Source: WHTK01 sp963711035 (GTDB lineage: Bacteria; Chloroflexota; Dehalococcoidia; DSTF01; WHTK01). From it: a DNA stretch of 64,000 nt. This document shows positions 52,544 to 61,409 of this stretch, piece after piece. The notes under the pieces are model-generated. The model was not told where the DNA came from. It saw only the letters and a list, made by a program, of their open reading frames with translations, and did no database searches. The first letter of the stretch is position 1. Every line of letters starts with the position of its first letter. A program made the position numbers and the translations under genes. The DNA is taken from assembly GCA_963711035.1 (NCBI GenBank), contig CAVQCN010000003.1, forward strand, positions 1-64,000. Direction: 5' to 3'.

Positions 52544-52942
52544 GTGACGATGACCGATCCTATTGCCGACATGCTGACCCGCATTCGGAACGGCGTGTCC
52601 GCCAAGCACGACACCGTGGCGATGCCGTCGTCGAAGATAAAGGTGGCGATCGCGAAGGTGCTCAAAGAAGAGGGCTTCATCCGCGATTACCAGATCGACG
52701 CGGACGGCACTCGCTCCATGCTCAAGATCGACCTGAGCTACACGGGCCGCAAGGAGCCGGTGCTCACCGGCATCAAGCGTGTCAGCAAGCCCGGCCTGCG
52801 CGTGTACGTCCAGAAGCGGGAGATCCCGCGCGTGCTGGGCGGCCTCGGTGTCGCGATTCTCTCGACGCCTGAGGGCGTCATGACCGGCCAGAACGCCCGC
52901 CAGAAAGCGGTGGGCGGCGAAGTCCTCTGCTATGTGTGGTAA
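52544..52942 (+). CDS. rpsH: 30S ribosomal protein S8
   Basis: 132 residues. MTDPIADMLTRIRNGVSAKH at the start and GLGVAILSTPEGVMTGQNAR, then GGEVLCYVW, at the end. The GTG at 52544 is preferred because AGGAGG is 7 nt upstream; the ATG at 52550 is the alternative. S8 represses spc operons in E. coli. Confidence 0.97.
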   Translation: MTMTDPIADMLTRIRNGVSAKHDTVAMPSSKIKVAIAKVLKEEGFIRDYQIDADGTRSMLKIDLSYTGRKEPVLTGIKRVSKPGLRVYVQKREIPRVLGGLGVAILSTPEGVMTGQNARQKAVGGEVLCYVW

Positions 52943-52945
52943 GCC

Positions 52946-53485
52946 ATGTCGCGAATAGGTAAGCAGCCAATCACGATTCCCGCGTCCGTCAAAGTCGAAA
53001 TCGACGGAGTCAACGTCAGCGTTACGGGGCCGAAAGGCACGCTCACGCGTGAGGTGGTGCAGGACGTGCGCCTGCACCTCGAAGATGGCAAGCTGGTCGT
53101 CACGCGGCCCAGCGACGAGCCGCGTGATCGCGCGATGCACGGCCTTACCCGCGCCCTGCTTGCCAACATGGTCACCGGCGTCGACACGGGCTTTCGCAAG
53201 ACGTTGGAGCTCGTCGGCGTGGGCTATCGCGCCCAGATGGCCGGCAGCAACCTGACGCTGGCGCTGGGCTTCTCGCACCCGGTCGAAGTGACGCCGCCGG
53301 AGGGCATTACCTTCAGCGTCGAGGGGCCGCGCGTGCACATCGATGGCATCAATAACGAGGTGGTGGGCCAGGTGGCGGCGAACATCCGCAAGCTGCGCCC
53401 GCCGGAGCCGTACCTGGGCAAAGGCATCCGCTACCAGGGCGAGGTGGTCCGGCGCAAGGCCGGCAAGTCAGGCAAGGGCCGCTAG
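52946..53485 (+). CDS. rplF: 50S ribosomal protein L6
   Basis: 179 residues. SRIGKQPITIPASVKVEIDG, GPKGTLTREV, the duplicated domain, and the C-terminal RKLRPPEPYLGKGIRYQGEV are all diagnostic. It starts 3 nt after rpsH. Confidence 0.98.
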   Translation: MSRIGKQPITIPASVKVEIDGVNVSVTGPKGTLTREVVQDVRLHLEDGKLVVTRPSDEPRDRAMHGLTRALLANMVTGVDTGFRKTLELVGVGYRAQMAGSNLTLALGFSHPVEVTPPEGITFSVEGPRVHIDGINNEVVGQVAANIRKLRPPEPYLGKGIRYQGEVVRRKAGKSGKGR

Positions 53486-53487
53486 TC

Positions 53488-53856
53488 ATGAAGAAGACGA
53501 AGACGATGCGGGCGGCGCGCATTCGCCGCCACCAGCGCGTACGCAAGCGCATCAGCGGCACCGCCGCGCGACCGCGGCTGGCGGTGTTCCGCAGCCTGTC
53601 GCACATCTACGTGCAGGTGATCGATGACGTGTCGCGTCAGACGCTGGCAGCAGCGTCTGACGTGGAGCCGGGCCTGCAGAAGCAGATTGCCGGCAAGAAG
53701 AAGACGGACGTCGCCACCCTGATCGGTGGCGTCGTAGCGGAGCGGGCGAAGGAGAAGGGCGTCGACGAGGTCGTGTTCGACCGCGGCGGCTTCCCGTTCC
53801 ACGGCCGCGTCAAGGCGCTGGCCGAAGCGGCTCGCTCCGGCGGCCTGAAGTTTTAA
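53488..53856 (+). CDS. rplR: 50S ribosomal protein L18
   Basis: A 122-residue 5S-binding protein. RRHQRVRKRISGTAARPRLA, VFRSLSHIYVQVIDD and FDRGGFPFHGRVKALAEAAR are conserved. Confidence 0.97.
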   Translation: MKKTKTMRAARIRRHQRVRKRISGTAARPRLAVFRSLSHIYVQVIDDVSRQTLAAASDVEPGLQKQIAGKKKTDVATLIGGVVAERAKEKGVDEVVFDRGGFPFHGRVKALAEAARSGGLKF

Positions 53857-53869
53857 GGAACGAACGAAC

Positions 53870-53890
53870 ATGAGCGAGGGCGAAGGCTAA
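53870..53890 (+). other. Six-codon mini-ORF overlapping the rpsE start
   Basis: ATG AGC GAG GGC GAA GGC TAA, preceded by AAGGA; its TAA overlaps the rpsE ATG as TAATG. It could couple S5 translation to upstream ribosomes. Alternatively it is the original rpsE N-terminus (MSEGEG) displaced by a frameshift. Confidence 0.4.
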
Positions 53891-54396
53891 TGGTGACCAC
53901 GATGAGTCAGCACGTCGACGCGACGGGCCTGGAGCTCCAGGAGAAGGTCGTCTTCATCAACCGCGTCGCGAAGGTGGTCAAGGGCGGCCGTCGCTTCAGC
54001 TTCACCGCCGTGGTGGTTGTGGGCGACCGCCAGGGCCACGTCGGCGCCGGCATGGGCAAGGCGAACGAGGTGCCGGACGCGATCCGCAAGGGCGCCAATA
54101 TCGCGCGCAAGAACCTGATCGAGGTGCCGCTGAACGGTGGCACGATCCCGCATACGGTGGAGATCAAGTTCAAGGCGGCGGAGGTCCTGATGAAGCCGGC
54201 GGCTCCCGGCACCGGCGTCATCGCCGGCGGCGGCGTACGCGCCGTGATGGAGATGGCCGGCGTCAAGGACATCCTGGCGAAGTCGTTGGGCAGCTCGAAC
54301 ATCATGAACGTCGTGCAGGCGACCGTGAACGGCCTGCTGACCTTGAAAGACCCGAAGCAGGAGAAGGCACGCCGCATGGCCGCGGTCGGCCGTTAA
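53890..54396 (+). CDS. rpsE: 30S ribosomal protein S5
   Basis: A 168-residue accuracy-centre protein. LQEKVVFINRVAKVVKGGRR, then FSFTAVVVVGDRQGHVGAGM and KANEVPDAIRKG (dsRBD-like), then GGGVRAVMEMAGVKDILAKS. The start is set at ATG 53890 with GAGGG/GAAGG upstream, both inside the overlapping mini-ORF. Confidence 0.96.
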   Translation: MVTTMSQHVDATGLELQEKVVFINRVAKVVKGGRRFSFTAVVVVGDRQGHVGAGMGKANEVPDAIRKGANIARKNLIEVPLNGGTIPHTVEIKFKAAEVLMKPAAPGTGVIAGGGVRAVMEMAGVKDILAKSLGSSNIMNVVQATVNGLLTLKDPKQEKARRMAAVGR

Positions 54397-54401
54397 CCGT
54401 T

Positions 54402-54590
54402 ATGGCACGTTTGAAGATCACCCTGAAGAAGAGCCCGATCAGCCAGAAGCAGGACCAGCAGCTTACGGTCCGCTCGCTGGGCCTGCGCCGCATGCACCAG
54501 ACTGTCGAAGTGGAAGACTCGCGTTCGGTGCGCGGTATGATCCAGAAGGTCCGCCACCTGGTGGTCGTCGAAGAGGAAGAGGCCGACTAG
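54402..54590 (+). CDS. rpmD: 50S ribosomal protein L30
   Basis: 62 residues. ARLKITLKKSPISQKQDQQL and SLGLRRMHQTVEVEDSRSVR, then GMIQKVRHLV, match the family throughout. Its stop abuts rplO. Confidence 0.95.
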   Translation: MARLKITLKKSPISQKQDQQLTVRSLGLRRMHQTVEVEDSRSVRGMIQKVRHLVVVEEEEAD

Positions 54591-55070
54591 ATGCACATCA
54601 GCGACCTGCGGCCGGTCCCCGGCTCCATCCACAAGAAGAAGCGCATCGGCCGCGGCAACTCCAGCGGTCATGGCACCTACTCGACGCGCGGTATCAAGGG
54701 CCAGCAGTCCCGCAGCGGCCCCGACCTGCGTATCGGCTTTGAGGGCGGTCAGAACCCGCTCGTGCGCGCCCTGTCACGCAAGCGGGGCTTCAACAACCGT
54801 TTCCGCATCGAGTACGAGGCGATCAACGTCTCCGATCTCGCCAGGCTCGCGGCCGGCTCGACGGCCACGCCCGAAAGCCTGCGCGCCGCCGGCATCGTCA
54901 AGTCGGCCCGCAAGCCGGTGAAGATCCTCGGCAACGGCGAGATCGGTGTGGCGCTGACGGTGCAGGCAGAGAAGTTTTCCGCGACGGCTCGGTCGAAGAT
55001 CGAGGCGGCCGGTGGCAGCGTCGTCGAGTTGAGTTCGACACCCTCGGAAGGAACTGAGGTGACCAGCTAG
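54591..55070 (+). CDS. rplO: 50S ribosomal protein L15
   Basis: 159 residues. MHISDLRPVPGSIHKKKRIG, the Gly-rich NSSGHGTYSTRGIKGQQSRS, and the C-terminal domain LTVQAEKFSATARSKIEAAG are typical. It starts immediately after rpmD and is followed 2 nt later by secY. Confidence 0.97.
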   Translation: MHISDLRPVPGSIHKKKRIGRGNSSGHGTYSTRGIKGQQSRSGPDLRIGFEGGQNPLVRALSRKRGFNNRFRIEYEAINVSDLARLAAGSTATPESLRAAGIVKSARKPVKILGNGEIGVALTVQAEKFSATARSKIEAAGGSVVELSSTPSEGTEVTS

Positions 55071-55072
55071 CA

Positions 55073-56431
55073 ATGGCTACAGGCGCCCGCGCACAGCAGC
55101 CGTCCCGCCCGCGTCTGCTCCAGGCCGTCCTGGATGCCTGGGCGCAACCCGATGTCAGAGAGAAGCTCGCCTTCGTCTTTGCCATGCTGGTCGTCTTCCG
55201 CTTCGTTGCGCACATCCCGATCCCGGGTGTGAACAGCTCGGCGCTGGACAACGTCTTCAACGCCAACACGAACACGAGCGCCTTCCTGGGCACTCTGAAC
55301 GTCTTCAGCGGTGGCGCACTGCGACAGCTCAGCGTCGCGGCGCTCGGCGTCTATCCCTACATCACGGCGTCGATCATCATGCAGATACTGATCCCCATGG
55401 TGCCCAGCCTCACGGCGCTGTCGAAAGAAGGGGAGCAGGGCCGCGACCGCATCGAGCTGTACACGCACTGGATATCCGTGCCGATGGCGGTCGTGCAGGC
55501 CTACAGCCAGCTGCTCATCCTCAACAGCGCCGGCAACGGCCAGGTGCTGTCGCATTCGGTGAGCCTCAGCGGCTCGGCAGCATTGCCGACCTTCGCGGCG
55601 GTGATGTCGATGACGGCGGGCTCGATGTTCCTCGTCTGGCTCGGCGAGCTGATCACGGAGAAGGGCATCGGCAACGGCATCTCGCTGATCATCTTCGCGG
55701 GCATCGTGGCCAACGTGCCGTCGCTGATCCCGCAGATCACGCAGTCGAACATTCCGTTCTTTGGGCTGCTGCTGCTGGGCATCATCGTCCTGGTGGCGAT
55801 CGTCTCGATCGTCTACTTCCAGGAGGCGCAGCGGCGCATCCCGGTGCAATACTCTCGGACGCAGTTCCGCGGCGGCCGCCAGTACCGGCAGCAGGGTTCC
55901 ACGCACATCCCGCTGCGCGTGCTGTCCGCCGGCATGATCCCGATCATCTTCGCGTACTCGATCATGCTGTTCCCGTCCTTCCTGGGCGAGACGCTGCGAA
56001 CCTCAAATGGTAGCTTCTGGCATGGCCTGGGCGTTGGGCTGGTGAACGTCTTTGGCCAGCGCAACGTGCCGTACTACATCATCGTCTTCATCTTCGTCAT
56101 GCTGTTCACGTTCTTCTATACGTTCGTGACCTTCCAGCAACAGAACCTGGCGGAGAACTTACAGAAGCAGGGCGGCTTCATCCCCGGCATCCGTCCGGGG
56201 CCGCCGACATCGCAGTACATCACCCGCGTCCTCGTCCGAGTGACGTGGGCAGGCGCGATCTTCCTGGGCCTCATCGCCGTCATGCCGTACTTCGCCACGA
56301 CGTTGACGAACGTACAGGCGCTGACGATCAGCGGCACCGCCTTGCTGATCGTTGTGGGCGTCGTGCTGGATACGATGAAACAGCTAGAGGCGCAGTTGAT
56401 GATGCGCAACTACTCAGGGTTCATTCGATAG
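55073..56431 (+). CDS. secY: Protein translocase subunit SecY
   Basis: A 452-residue channel protein with about ten membrane helices. RFVAHIPIPGVNSSAL marks the plug region, then GIYPYITASIIMQILIP-type sequence (here GVYPYITASIIMQI), the cytosolic loop EAQRRIPVQYSRTQFRGGRQ and the ribosome-contact loop QGGFIPGIRPGPPTSQYI. Standard spc-operon location. Confidence 0.97.
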   Translation: MATGARAQQPSRPRLLQAVLDAWAQPDVREKLAFVFAMLVVFRFVAHIPIPGVNSSALDNVFNANTNTSAFLGTLNVFSGGALRQLSVAALGVYPYITASIIMQILIPMVPSLTALSKEGEQGRDRIELYTHWISVPMAVVQAYSQLLILNSAGNGQVLSHSVSLSGSAALPTFAAVMSMTAGSMFLVWLGELITEKGIGNGISLIIFAGIVANVPSLIPQITQSNIPFFGLLLLGIIVLVAIVSIVYFQEAQRRIPVQYSRTQFRGGRQYRQQGSTHIPLRVLSAGMIPIIFAYSIMLFPSFLGETLRTSNGSFWHGLGVGLVNVFGQRNVPYYIIVFIFVMLFTFFYTFVTFQQQNLAENLQKQGGFIPGIRPGPPTSQYITRVLVRVTWAGAIFLGLIAVMPYFATTLTNVQALTISGTALLIVVGVVLDTMKQLEAQLMMRNYSGFIR

Positions 56432-56509
56432 GCGCACCGCGCGAATCGGGTGGCCGCTCAGGTTCGGACCTGAACCGTGCGGCCGGATTACGACAGAGGG
56501 TTGGCTAAC

Positions 56510-57160
56510 GTGCATTTGATTCTTCTCGGCGCTCCCGGCACGGGCAAGGGGACACAGGCCGCTGTCCTGTCGCAGCGCAACTCCTGGACCCACATCTCGA
56601 CCGGAGACATGCTGCGCGCCGCCGTCGCCAACGGCACGGAGTTGGGCCGCAAAGCGAAGGAGTACATGGACCAGGGCGCATTGGTGCCGGACGAGCTGGT
56701 CATCGACATGCTGATCGAGCGCATCGGCGAGCCGGACGCCAAGGACGGCTTCTTGTTGGACGGCTTTCCGCGCAACTTGCCCCAGGCGCAAGCGCTGGAC
56801 GAGGCCCTGAGGCGCAGCGGTACGTCGATCGACTTGGCGTTGAACATCGTCGTGCCGGACGAGGAGCTGGTGAAGCGCCTGGGTGGGCGCTGGCTCTGCC
56901 GTAGCTGCGGTGCCATCTACCACGAGGTGACCAATCCGCCGAAGATCGCCGGTCGCTGCGACCGCTGCGGCGGTGAACTCTACCAGCGCGACGACGACAA
57001 GCCGGAGACGGTGCGTGCCCGCCTGGAGCGACAGAAGCCGCCAGCGGACATGATCGAGCACTACGCGAAGGCCGGCAAGCTGGTCGAAATCAACGGGATG
57101 CAGGCGGTTGAGAAGGTCACCGAGGACCTGCTCGCCGCCGTGAACCAGAAGGCAGGATAG
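56510..57160 (+). CDS. adk: Adenylate kinase, zinc-lid type
   Basis: A 216-residue enzyme, ATP + AMP to 2 ADP. P-loop LGAPGTGKGTQ at residues 6-16, AMP site HISTGDMLRAAV, DGFPRNLPQA. The lid carries four Cys (CRSCGAIYHEV, then CDRCGG) for structural zinc. GTG start at 56510 after AGAGGG. It follows secY as in many bacteria. Confidence 0.97.
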   Translation: MHLILLGAPGTGKGTQAAVLSQRNSWTHISTGDMLRAAVANGTELGRKAKEYMDQGALVPDELVIDMLIERIGEPDAKDGFLLDGFPRNLPQAQALDEALRRSGTSIDLALNIVVPDEELVKRLGGRWLCRSCGAIYHEVTNPPKIAGRCDRCGGELYQRDDDKPETVRARLERQKPPADMIEHYAKAGKLVEINGMQAVEKVTEDLLAAVNQKAG

Positions 57161-57171
57161 GCGGCTCCGAC

Positions 57172-57924
57172 GTGATCACGATCAAGTCCGACGAAGAGGT
57201 CAAGATCATGCGCGAGTCCGGGCGCATCGTTGGCGAGACGCTGCAGCTGCTGGTCGATGCCTGCAAAGCCGGCGTCGTCTGCAAAGACCTCGACAAAATC
57301 GTGCGCAAGGAGTACGCCCGGCGCGGCGTGACGCCGACGTTTCTCGGTTACGGCTCACCGCCGTACCCGGCGACGGTCTGCATCTCGGTGAACGACGAGC
57401 TGGTGCACGGCATCCCCGGCAACCGGGTGCTGCAGGACGGCGACATCGTCAGCATTGACCTCGGCGCCACCTACAAAGGCTTCGTCGGCGACAGCGCCCT
57501 GACGATCGGGGTCGGCGAGATCACGCCGGAAGCGCAGAAACTGCTCGACGTCACCAAGGAGTCGCTGTGGCGCGGCATTCGCGCCGCGACGGCTGGGGTG
57601 CGCCTCGGCGTCGTCTCCAATGCCATCGGCACGTACATCGAGAGCGAGGGCTACGGCGTGGTGCGGCAGTACGTCGGTCATGGCGTCGGCCGTCAGATGC
57701 ACGAGGAGCCGCAGGTGCCGAACTACGGCCCGGCGGACCGCGGCCCGGTGCTGCGCAAGGGCATGGTGCTGGCGCTGGAGCCGATGGTTACGATCGGCGA
57801 TTACCACACGAAGACGCACGACGACGGCTGGACGGTGAGCACGATCGACGGCAGCCTCTGCGCCCATTTCGAGCACACGATCGCGATCACGGATGGCGAG
57901 GCGGAGGTGCTGACGCTGCCCTGA
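57172..57924 (+). CDS. map: Methionine aminopeptidase, type I
   Basis: Removes initiator Met. 250 residues, M24 pita-bread fold. The metal ligands are in SIDLGATYKGFVGDSALT (two Asp), GHGVGRQMHEEP (His), LALEPMVTIG (Glu) and HFEHTIAIT (Glu). GTG start, 11 nt after adk. Confidence 0.97.
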   Translation: MITIKSDEEVKIMRESGRIVGETLQLLVDACKAGVVCKDLDKIVRKEYARRGVTPTFLGYGSPPYPATVCISVNDELVHGIPGNRVLQDGDIVSIDLGATYKGFVGDSALTIGVGEITPEAQKLLDVTKESLWRGIRAATAGVRLGVVSNAIGTYIESEGYGVVRQYVGHGVGRQMHEEPQVPNYGPADRGPVLRKGMVLALEPMVTIGDYHTKTHDDGWTVSTIDGSLCAHFEHTIAITDGEAEVLTLP

Positions 57925-57932
57925 CTGGCCAC

Positions 57933-57963
57933 TTGCGTTTGGGTACACCAAAAACGCTAAAAT
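57933..57963 (+). promoter_or_regulatory. Possible internal promoter before infA
   Basis: TTGCGT (57933-57938), 19-bp spacing, TAAAAT (57958-57963), in the ~97-nt spacer between map and infA, the longest gap within the spc section. Confidence 0.45.
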
Positions 57964-57997
57964 GTAAGGTACTGTCTTTCACGAAGGAAGAGAGAAG

Positions 57998-58024
57998 GAG
58001 CGAGCCGACCTTCGGGTCGCTATG
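57998..58024 (+). promoter_or_regulatory. SD and hairpin spacer at the infA start
   Basis: The only strong SD (AAGGAG) lies 21 nt before the ATG, too far for normal initiation. The spacer contains GACC-TTCG-GGTC, a UUCG-capped hairpin that would shorten the effective distance. Confidence 0.4.
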
Positions 58025-58240
58025 CCAAAGAAAGAGACAATCGAAGTTGAGGGTGTGGTCAAGGAGCCACTGCCGAACGCAATGTTCGGCGTGGAGTTGC
58101 CCAACGGTCACAGAGTCCTGGCACACCTTTCCGGCAAGATGAGGATCAACTACATCCGAATTACTCCCGGCGACAGGGTTCTGGTGGAGCTCTCCCCCTA
58201 CGACCTGACCCGGGGACGGATCACCTACCGGCTGCGCTGA
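58022..58240 (+). CDS. infA: Translation initiation factor IF-1
   Basis: A 72-residue OB-fold factor. MPKKETIEVEGVVKEPLPNA, then MFGVELPNGHRVLAHLSGKM, YIRITPGDRVLVELSPYDLT and RGRITYR are diagnostic. It has its own spacer and putative promoter. Confidence 0.98.
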   Translation: MPKKETIEVEGVVKEPLPNAMFGVELPNGHRVLAHLSGKMRINYIRITPGDRVLVELSPYDLTRGRITYRLR

Positions 58241-58261
58241 TAGGTTCGAAGGATAAAGGAC

Positions 58262-58375
58262 ATGAAGGTTAGGGCGTCAGTAAAGCCGCGCTGCGAAAAG
58301 TGTAAGATCATCCGCCGCCACGGCGTGGTGAGGGTGATCTGCGAGAACAAGCGCCACAAGCAGCGCCAGGGCTAG
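58262..58375 (+). CDS. rpmJ: 50S ribosomal protein L36
   Basis: A 37-residue zinc protein starting MKVRASVKPRCEKCKIIRRH and ending NKRHKQRQG. C-x2-C...C-x4-H ligands are all present, so it is the zinc-bearing form. GGATAAAGG-like purines precede the ATG. Confidence 0.97.
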   Translation: MKVRASVKPRCEKCKIIRRHGVVRVICENKRHKQRQG

Positions 58376-58388
58376 GAGCGAGGAACAG

Positions 58389-58769
58389 ATGGCACGCATC
58401 GCCGGCGTCGACATTCCACGCGAGAAGCGCGTCGATATCTCTCTGCGCTACATCTTCGGCATTGGTCCGAGGAGCGCGCAGACGATCTGTGAGAAGACCG
58501 GCATCCAGCCGGCGACCAAGGTGCGCGACCTGACGGACGAAGAGGTCGCCCGCATCCGCGAGCTGGTCGACCACGAGTTCGTGGTCGAAGGTGATCTGCG
58601 CCGCGACGTGCGCCAGAACATCCAGCGTCTGATCGAGATCAACTGCTATCGCGGCATTCGCCATCGGCGCGGCCTGCCCGTGCGCGGCCAGCGAACCAAG
58701 ACGAATGCCCGTACCAAGCGCGGCGCCCGCCGGACCGTGGCCGGCAAGCGCAAAGCGGCCAAGAAGTAG
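58389..58769 (+). CDS. rpsM: 30S ribosomal protein S13
   Basis: 126 residues. ARIAGVDIPREKRVDISLRY, the helix-two-turn-helix, and RGIRHRRGLPVRGQRTKTNA, then RTKRG, are conserved. GGAGCGAGGAACAG precedes the ATG. Confidence 0.98.
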   Translation: MARIAGVDIPREKRVDISLRYIFGIGPRSAQTICEKTGIQPATKVRDLTDEEVARIRELVDHEFVVEGDLRRDVRQNIQRLIEINCYRGIRHRRGLPVRGQRTKTNARTKRGARRTVAGKRKAAKK

Positions 58770-58783
58770 GCGAGGAGTAACCT

Positions 58784-59176
58784 GTGGTTCAGAGGCGAGG
58801 GCAGCGTACTCGACGCCGGGAGCGAAAGTCGGTCCCGCGTGGCAACGTGTACATCAAGTCGACCTTCAACAACACGATCATTACGCTGACCGACCCCAAC
58901 GGGAACGTCCTCAGCTGGGGCAGCGCCGGCACGGCCAACTTCAAAGGCTCGCGCAAGAGCACGCCCTTCGCCGCCCAGATGGCTGCCGAGGGCGCCGCTC
59001 GCCGCGCCATGGACCATGGGTTGCGCCAGGTAGAGGTCTTCGTCAAGGGCCCCGGCAGCGGTCGCGAGGCCGCGATCCGCGCCCTGCAGGCGGCTGGTCT
59101 CACCGTCCTCAGTATCCGCGACGTCACACCCATCCCTCACAACGGCTGCCGCGCGCCCAAGCGACGCCGCGTCTAG
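58784..59176 (+). CDS. rpsK: 30S ribosomal protein S11
   Basis: 130 residues. GNVYIKSTFNNTIITLTDPN, GSRKSTPFAAQMAAEGAAR, VKGPGSGREAAIRAL and PIPHNGCRAPKRRRV are diagnostic. GTG start. Confidence 0.98.
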   Translation: MVQRRGQRTRRRERKSVPRGNVYIKSTFNNTIITLTDPNGNVLSWGSAGTANFKGSRKSTPFAAQMAAEGAARRAMDHGLRQVEVFVKGPGSGREAAIRALQAAGLTVLSIRDVTPIPHNGCRAPKRRRV

Positions 59177-59193
59177 AGAAACAGGATTAGCGA

Positions 59194-59820
59194 ATGGCTC
59201 GATACACTGGCCCGGTTTGCCGCCTCTGCCGCCGTTACGGCGACAAGTTGTACCTGAAGGGTGACCGCTGCTTCAGCCCGAAGTGCGCCTTCGAGCGGCG
59301 GCCGACGCCGCCCGGGTCCGCCAGTCAGAGGCGCCGTAAGGTGTCCGACCGCGGCCTGCAGCTCCGCCAGAAGCAGCGCGCCCGCGTCTACTACGGCTTG
59401 CTGGAGCGCCAGTTCCGCAGCTATTACGAAGAGGCGCTGCGCCGCACCGGTGTCACCGGCGACATTCTGATCCGCATGCTCGAGTCGCGGCTGGACAACG
59501 TCGTGTACCGCCTGGGTCTGGCCGACTCGCGCAAGCAGGCTCGCCAGCTGGTGCGTCACGGCCATATCAACCTCAACGACCGCAAGACTGACATTCCTTC
59601 GGCTCTGGTCAAGGTAGGCGACCAGGTTGGCCTCTCCACTCGCGGCGCCAAGTCCGAGTACGCCAAGATCCTTCAGGAGACCCTGAAGTCGAAGCAGGCG
59701 CCGAGCTGGCTGTCGCTGGACATTGGCGGCATGAAGGGCCGCATGCTGGCCGAGCCGACGCTGGAGGGGGCGCAGGCCTTCTTCGATCCGAACGTCATTG
59801 TGGAGTACTACTCGCGCTAA
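59194..59820 (+). CDS. rpsD: 30S ribosomal protein S4
   Basis: A 208-residue 16S-assembly protein. N-terminal zinc site (VCRLCRRYGDKLYL, then RCFSPKC), then the S4 domain with LESRLDNVVYRLGLADSRKQ and ARQLVRHGHINLND. Confidence 0.98.
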   Translation: MARYTGPVCRLCRRYGDKLYLKGDRCFSPKCAFERRPTPPGSASQRRRKVSDRGLQLRQKQRARVYYGLLERQFRSYYEEALRRTGVTGDILIRMLESRLDNVVYRLGLADSRKQARQLVRHGHINLNDRKTDIPSALVKVGDQVGLSTRGAKSEYAKILQETLKSKQAPSWLSLDIGGMKGRMLAEPTLEGAQAFFDPNVIVEYYSR

Positions 59821-59915
59821 AGCTCGGTCCGTCCGAGGAGCGATGACGTGACACTACGGACAGGCCCGTTCCCCGAGAGCCGGGGCCGGGCCGTCTGTCT
59901 CAGGAGGTGCCTTTG

Positions 59916-61052
59916 GTGACGATGGTTAGCAACTACAACGCGGACGAACACCCTCAGTTGACCTTCGAGGAAGAGGGCGACGAGACGTTCAGCAGGATCG
60001 TGGCCGAGCCGCTTACCGCCGGCTTCGGCATCACGGTGGGTAACGCTCTGCGCCGCACGTTGCTCAGCGCCCTTCCCGGCACGGCGATCACCGCGGTCCG
60101 CATCGACGGAGTCGACCACGAGTTCACGACCATCCCTCACATGAAAGAGGACGTGGTCGAGTTTCTGCTCAACATCAAGGACATCCGCATCCGGTCGCTG
60201 ACCGACCGGCCCGGCAAGATGTTCCTGGAGGTGTCGGGCGAAGGACCTGTGACCGCCGGTCAGATCCAGCAGACGGCCGACTACGAGATCGTCAACCCGG
60301 AGCTGCACCTGGCGACGCTGGAATCTGCCGACGCTCGCCTCTCGGTGGAGCTGACGGTGGAGCAGGGTCACGGCTACGTGCCGGCCGGCACCAGTGACGG
60401 CCTCTCGATCGGCGTCATCCCGGTCGACGCGATCTTCTCGCCGGTGCGGCGCGTCAACTACAAGGTCGAGCACACGCGCGTCGGCCAGGTGACGAACTTC
60501 GACCGCCTCATCCTGGAGGTATGGACCGACGGCACCGTAACGCCGACCGATTCAGTGAGCAACGCCGCCGAAATCCTGGCCGAGCAGTTCGAGCTGTTCT
60601 CGCGCCTCGGCCGGCCACAAGCTGCGGTCGTGGGCCGCGGCCTCGGCTCCGGTTCGGCGCTACCGCCGGACCGTTACAACACGCCGATCGAGGACCTCAA
60701 CCTGTCGGTGCGAGCTTACAACTGCCTCAAGCGCAGCGGTCTCATGACCGTCGGCGCCGTGCTCGAGAAGAGCGAGGAGGAGCTGCTGGCGCTGCGCAAC
60801 TTCGGCCGCAAGTCGTACGACGAGCTGCGGGAGAAGCTGGTCAGCATGGGCTTCCTGGCGCCCGGCGAGGTGGACGAAGACAGTGTCTCGCTGCCGCTGC
60901 ACCAGGCCACCACCCGCACCGTAACGGCGGAGTCGTCGGACGATAGCGATGAGGAGTTGGGCCCGGTGGCCAAGGCGCTGCTCGAAGCGCTGAAGGAGTC
61001 CGGCAACCAGGACTTGCTGGGGACCGACGACGAAGAGCAGGACGAGGAGTAA
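59916..61052 (+). CDS. rpoA: DNA-directed RNA polymerase alpha subunit
   Basis: 378 residues. N-terminal dimer domain with GFGITVGNALRRTLLSALPG and the C-terminal domain with YNTPIEDLNLSVRAYNCLKR, then FGRKSYDEL. It ends in an extra acidic tail of about 50 residues (ESSDDSDEEL, DDEEQDEE). GTG at 59916 is chosen because AGGAGG lies 8 nt upstream; a GTG at 59907 overlaps the SD. Confidence 0.97.
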   Translation: MTMVSNYNADEHPQLTFEEEGDETFSRIVAEPLTAGFGITVGNALRRTLLSALPGTAITAVRIDGVDHEFTTIPHMKEDVVEFLLNIKDIRIRSLTDRPGKMFLEVSGEGPVTAGQIQQTADYEIVNPELHLATLESADARLSVELTVEQGHGYVPAGTSDGLSIGVIPVDAIFSPVRRVNYKVEHTRVGQVTNFDRLILEVWTDGTVTPTDSVSNAAEILAEQFELFSRLGRPQAAVVGRGLGSGSALPPDRYNTPIEDLNLSVRAYNCLKRSGLMTVGAVLEKSEEELLALRNFGRKSYDELREKLVSMGFLAPGEVDEDSVSLPLHQATTRTVTAESSDDSDEELGPVAKALLEALKESGNQDLLGTDDEEQDEE

Positions 61053-61058
61053 GGCACC

Positions 61059-61409
61059 GTGAGGCACAAAGTAGAGTCTCGCAGGTTTGACAGGCCCACG
61101 GATCAGCGCCTCGCGATGTTCCGCGGCCTCGTGACGGACCTGCTCAAGCACGAGCAGATCAAGACGACTGAGGCCAAGGCCAAGGCGATCCGCGGCCTGG
61201 CCGAGAAGATGATCACCCTGGGCAAGACCGGCGACCTGCCGGCCCGCCGGCGGGTGCTGAGCTACGTTTACGATAAGGACGTTGCCCGCAAGGTGTTCGA
61301 CGACCTGGGGCCCCGCTACCAGGATCGCGCAGGTGGCTACACCCGCATCGTGCGTCTCGGGCCCAGGCTCGGCGACGGCGCGGTGATGGTCCAGCTCGAG
61401 CTCGTCTAG
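61059..61409 (+). CDS. rplQ: 50S ribosomal protein L17
   Basis: 116 residues. RHKVESRRFDRPTDQRLAMF, then LVTDLLKHEQIKTTEAKAK and GGYTRIVRLGPRLGDGAVMV. GTG start, 6 nt after rpoA. Confidence 0.97.
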   Translation: MRHKVESRRFDRPTDQRLAMFRGLVTDLLKHEQIKTTEAKAKAIRGLAEKMITLGKTGDLPARRRVLSYVYDKDVARKVFDDLGPRYQDRAGGYTRIVRLGPRLGDGAVMVQLELV

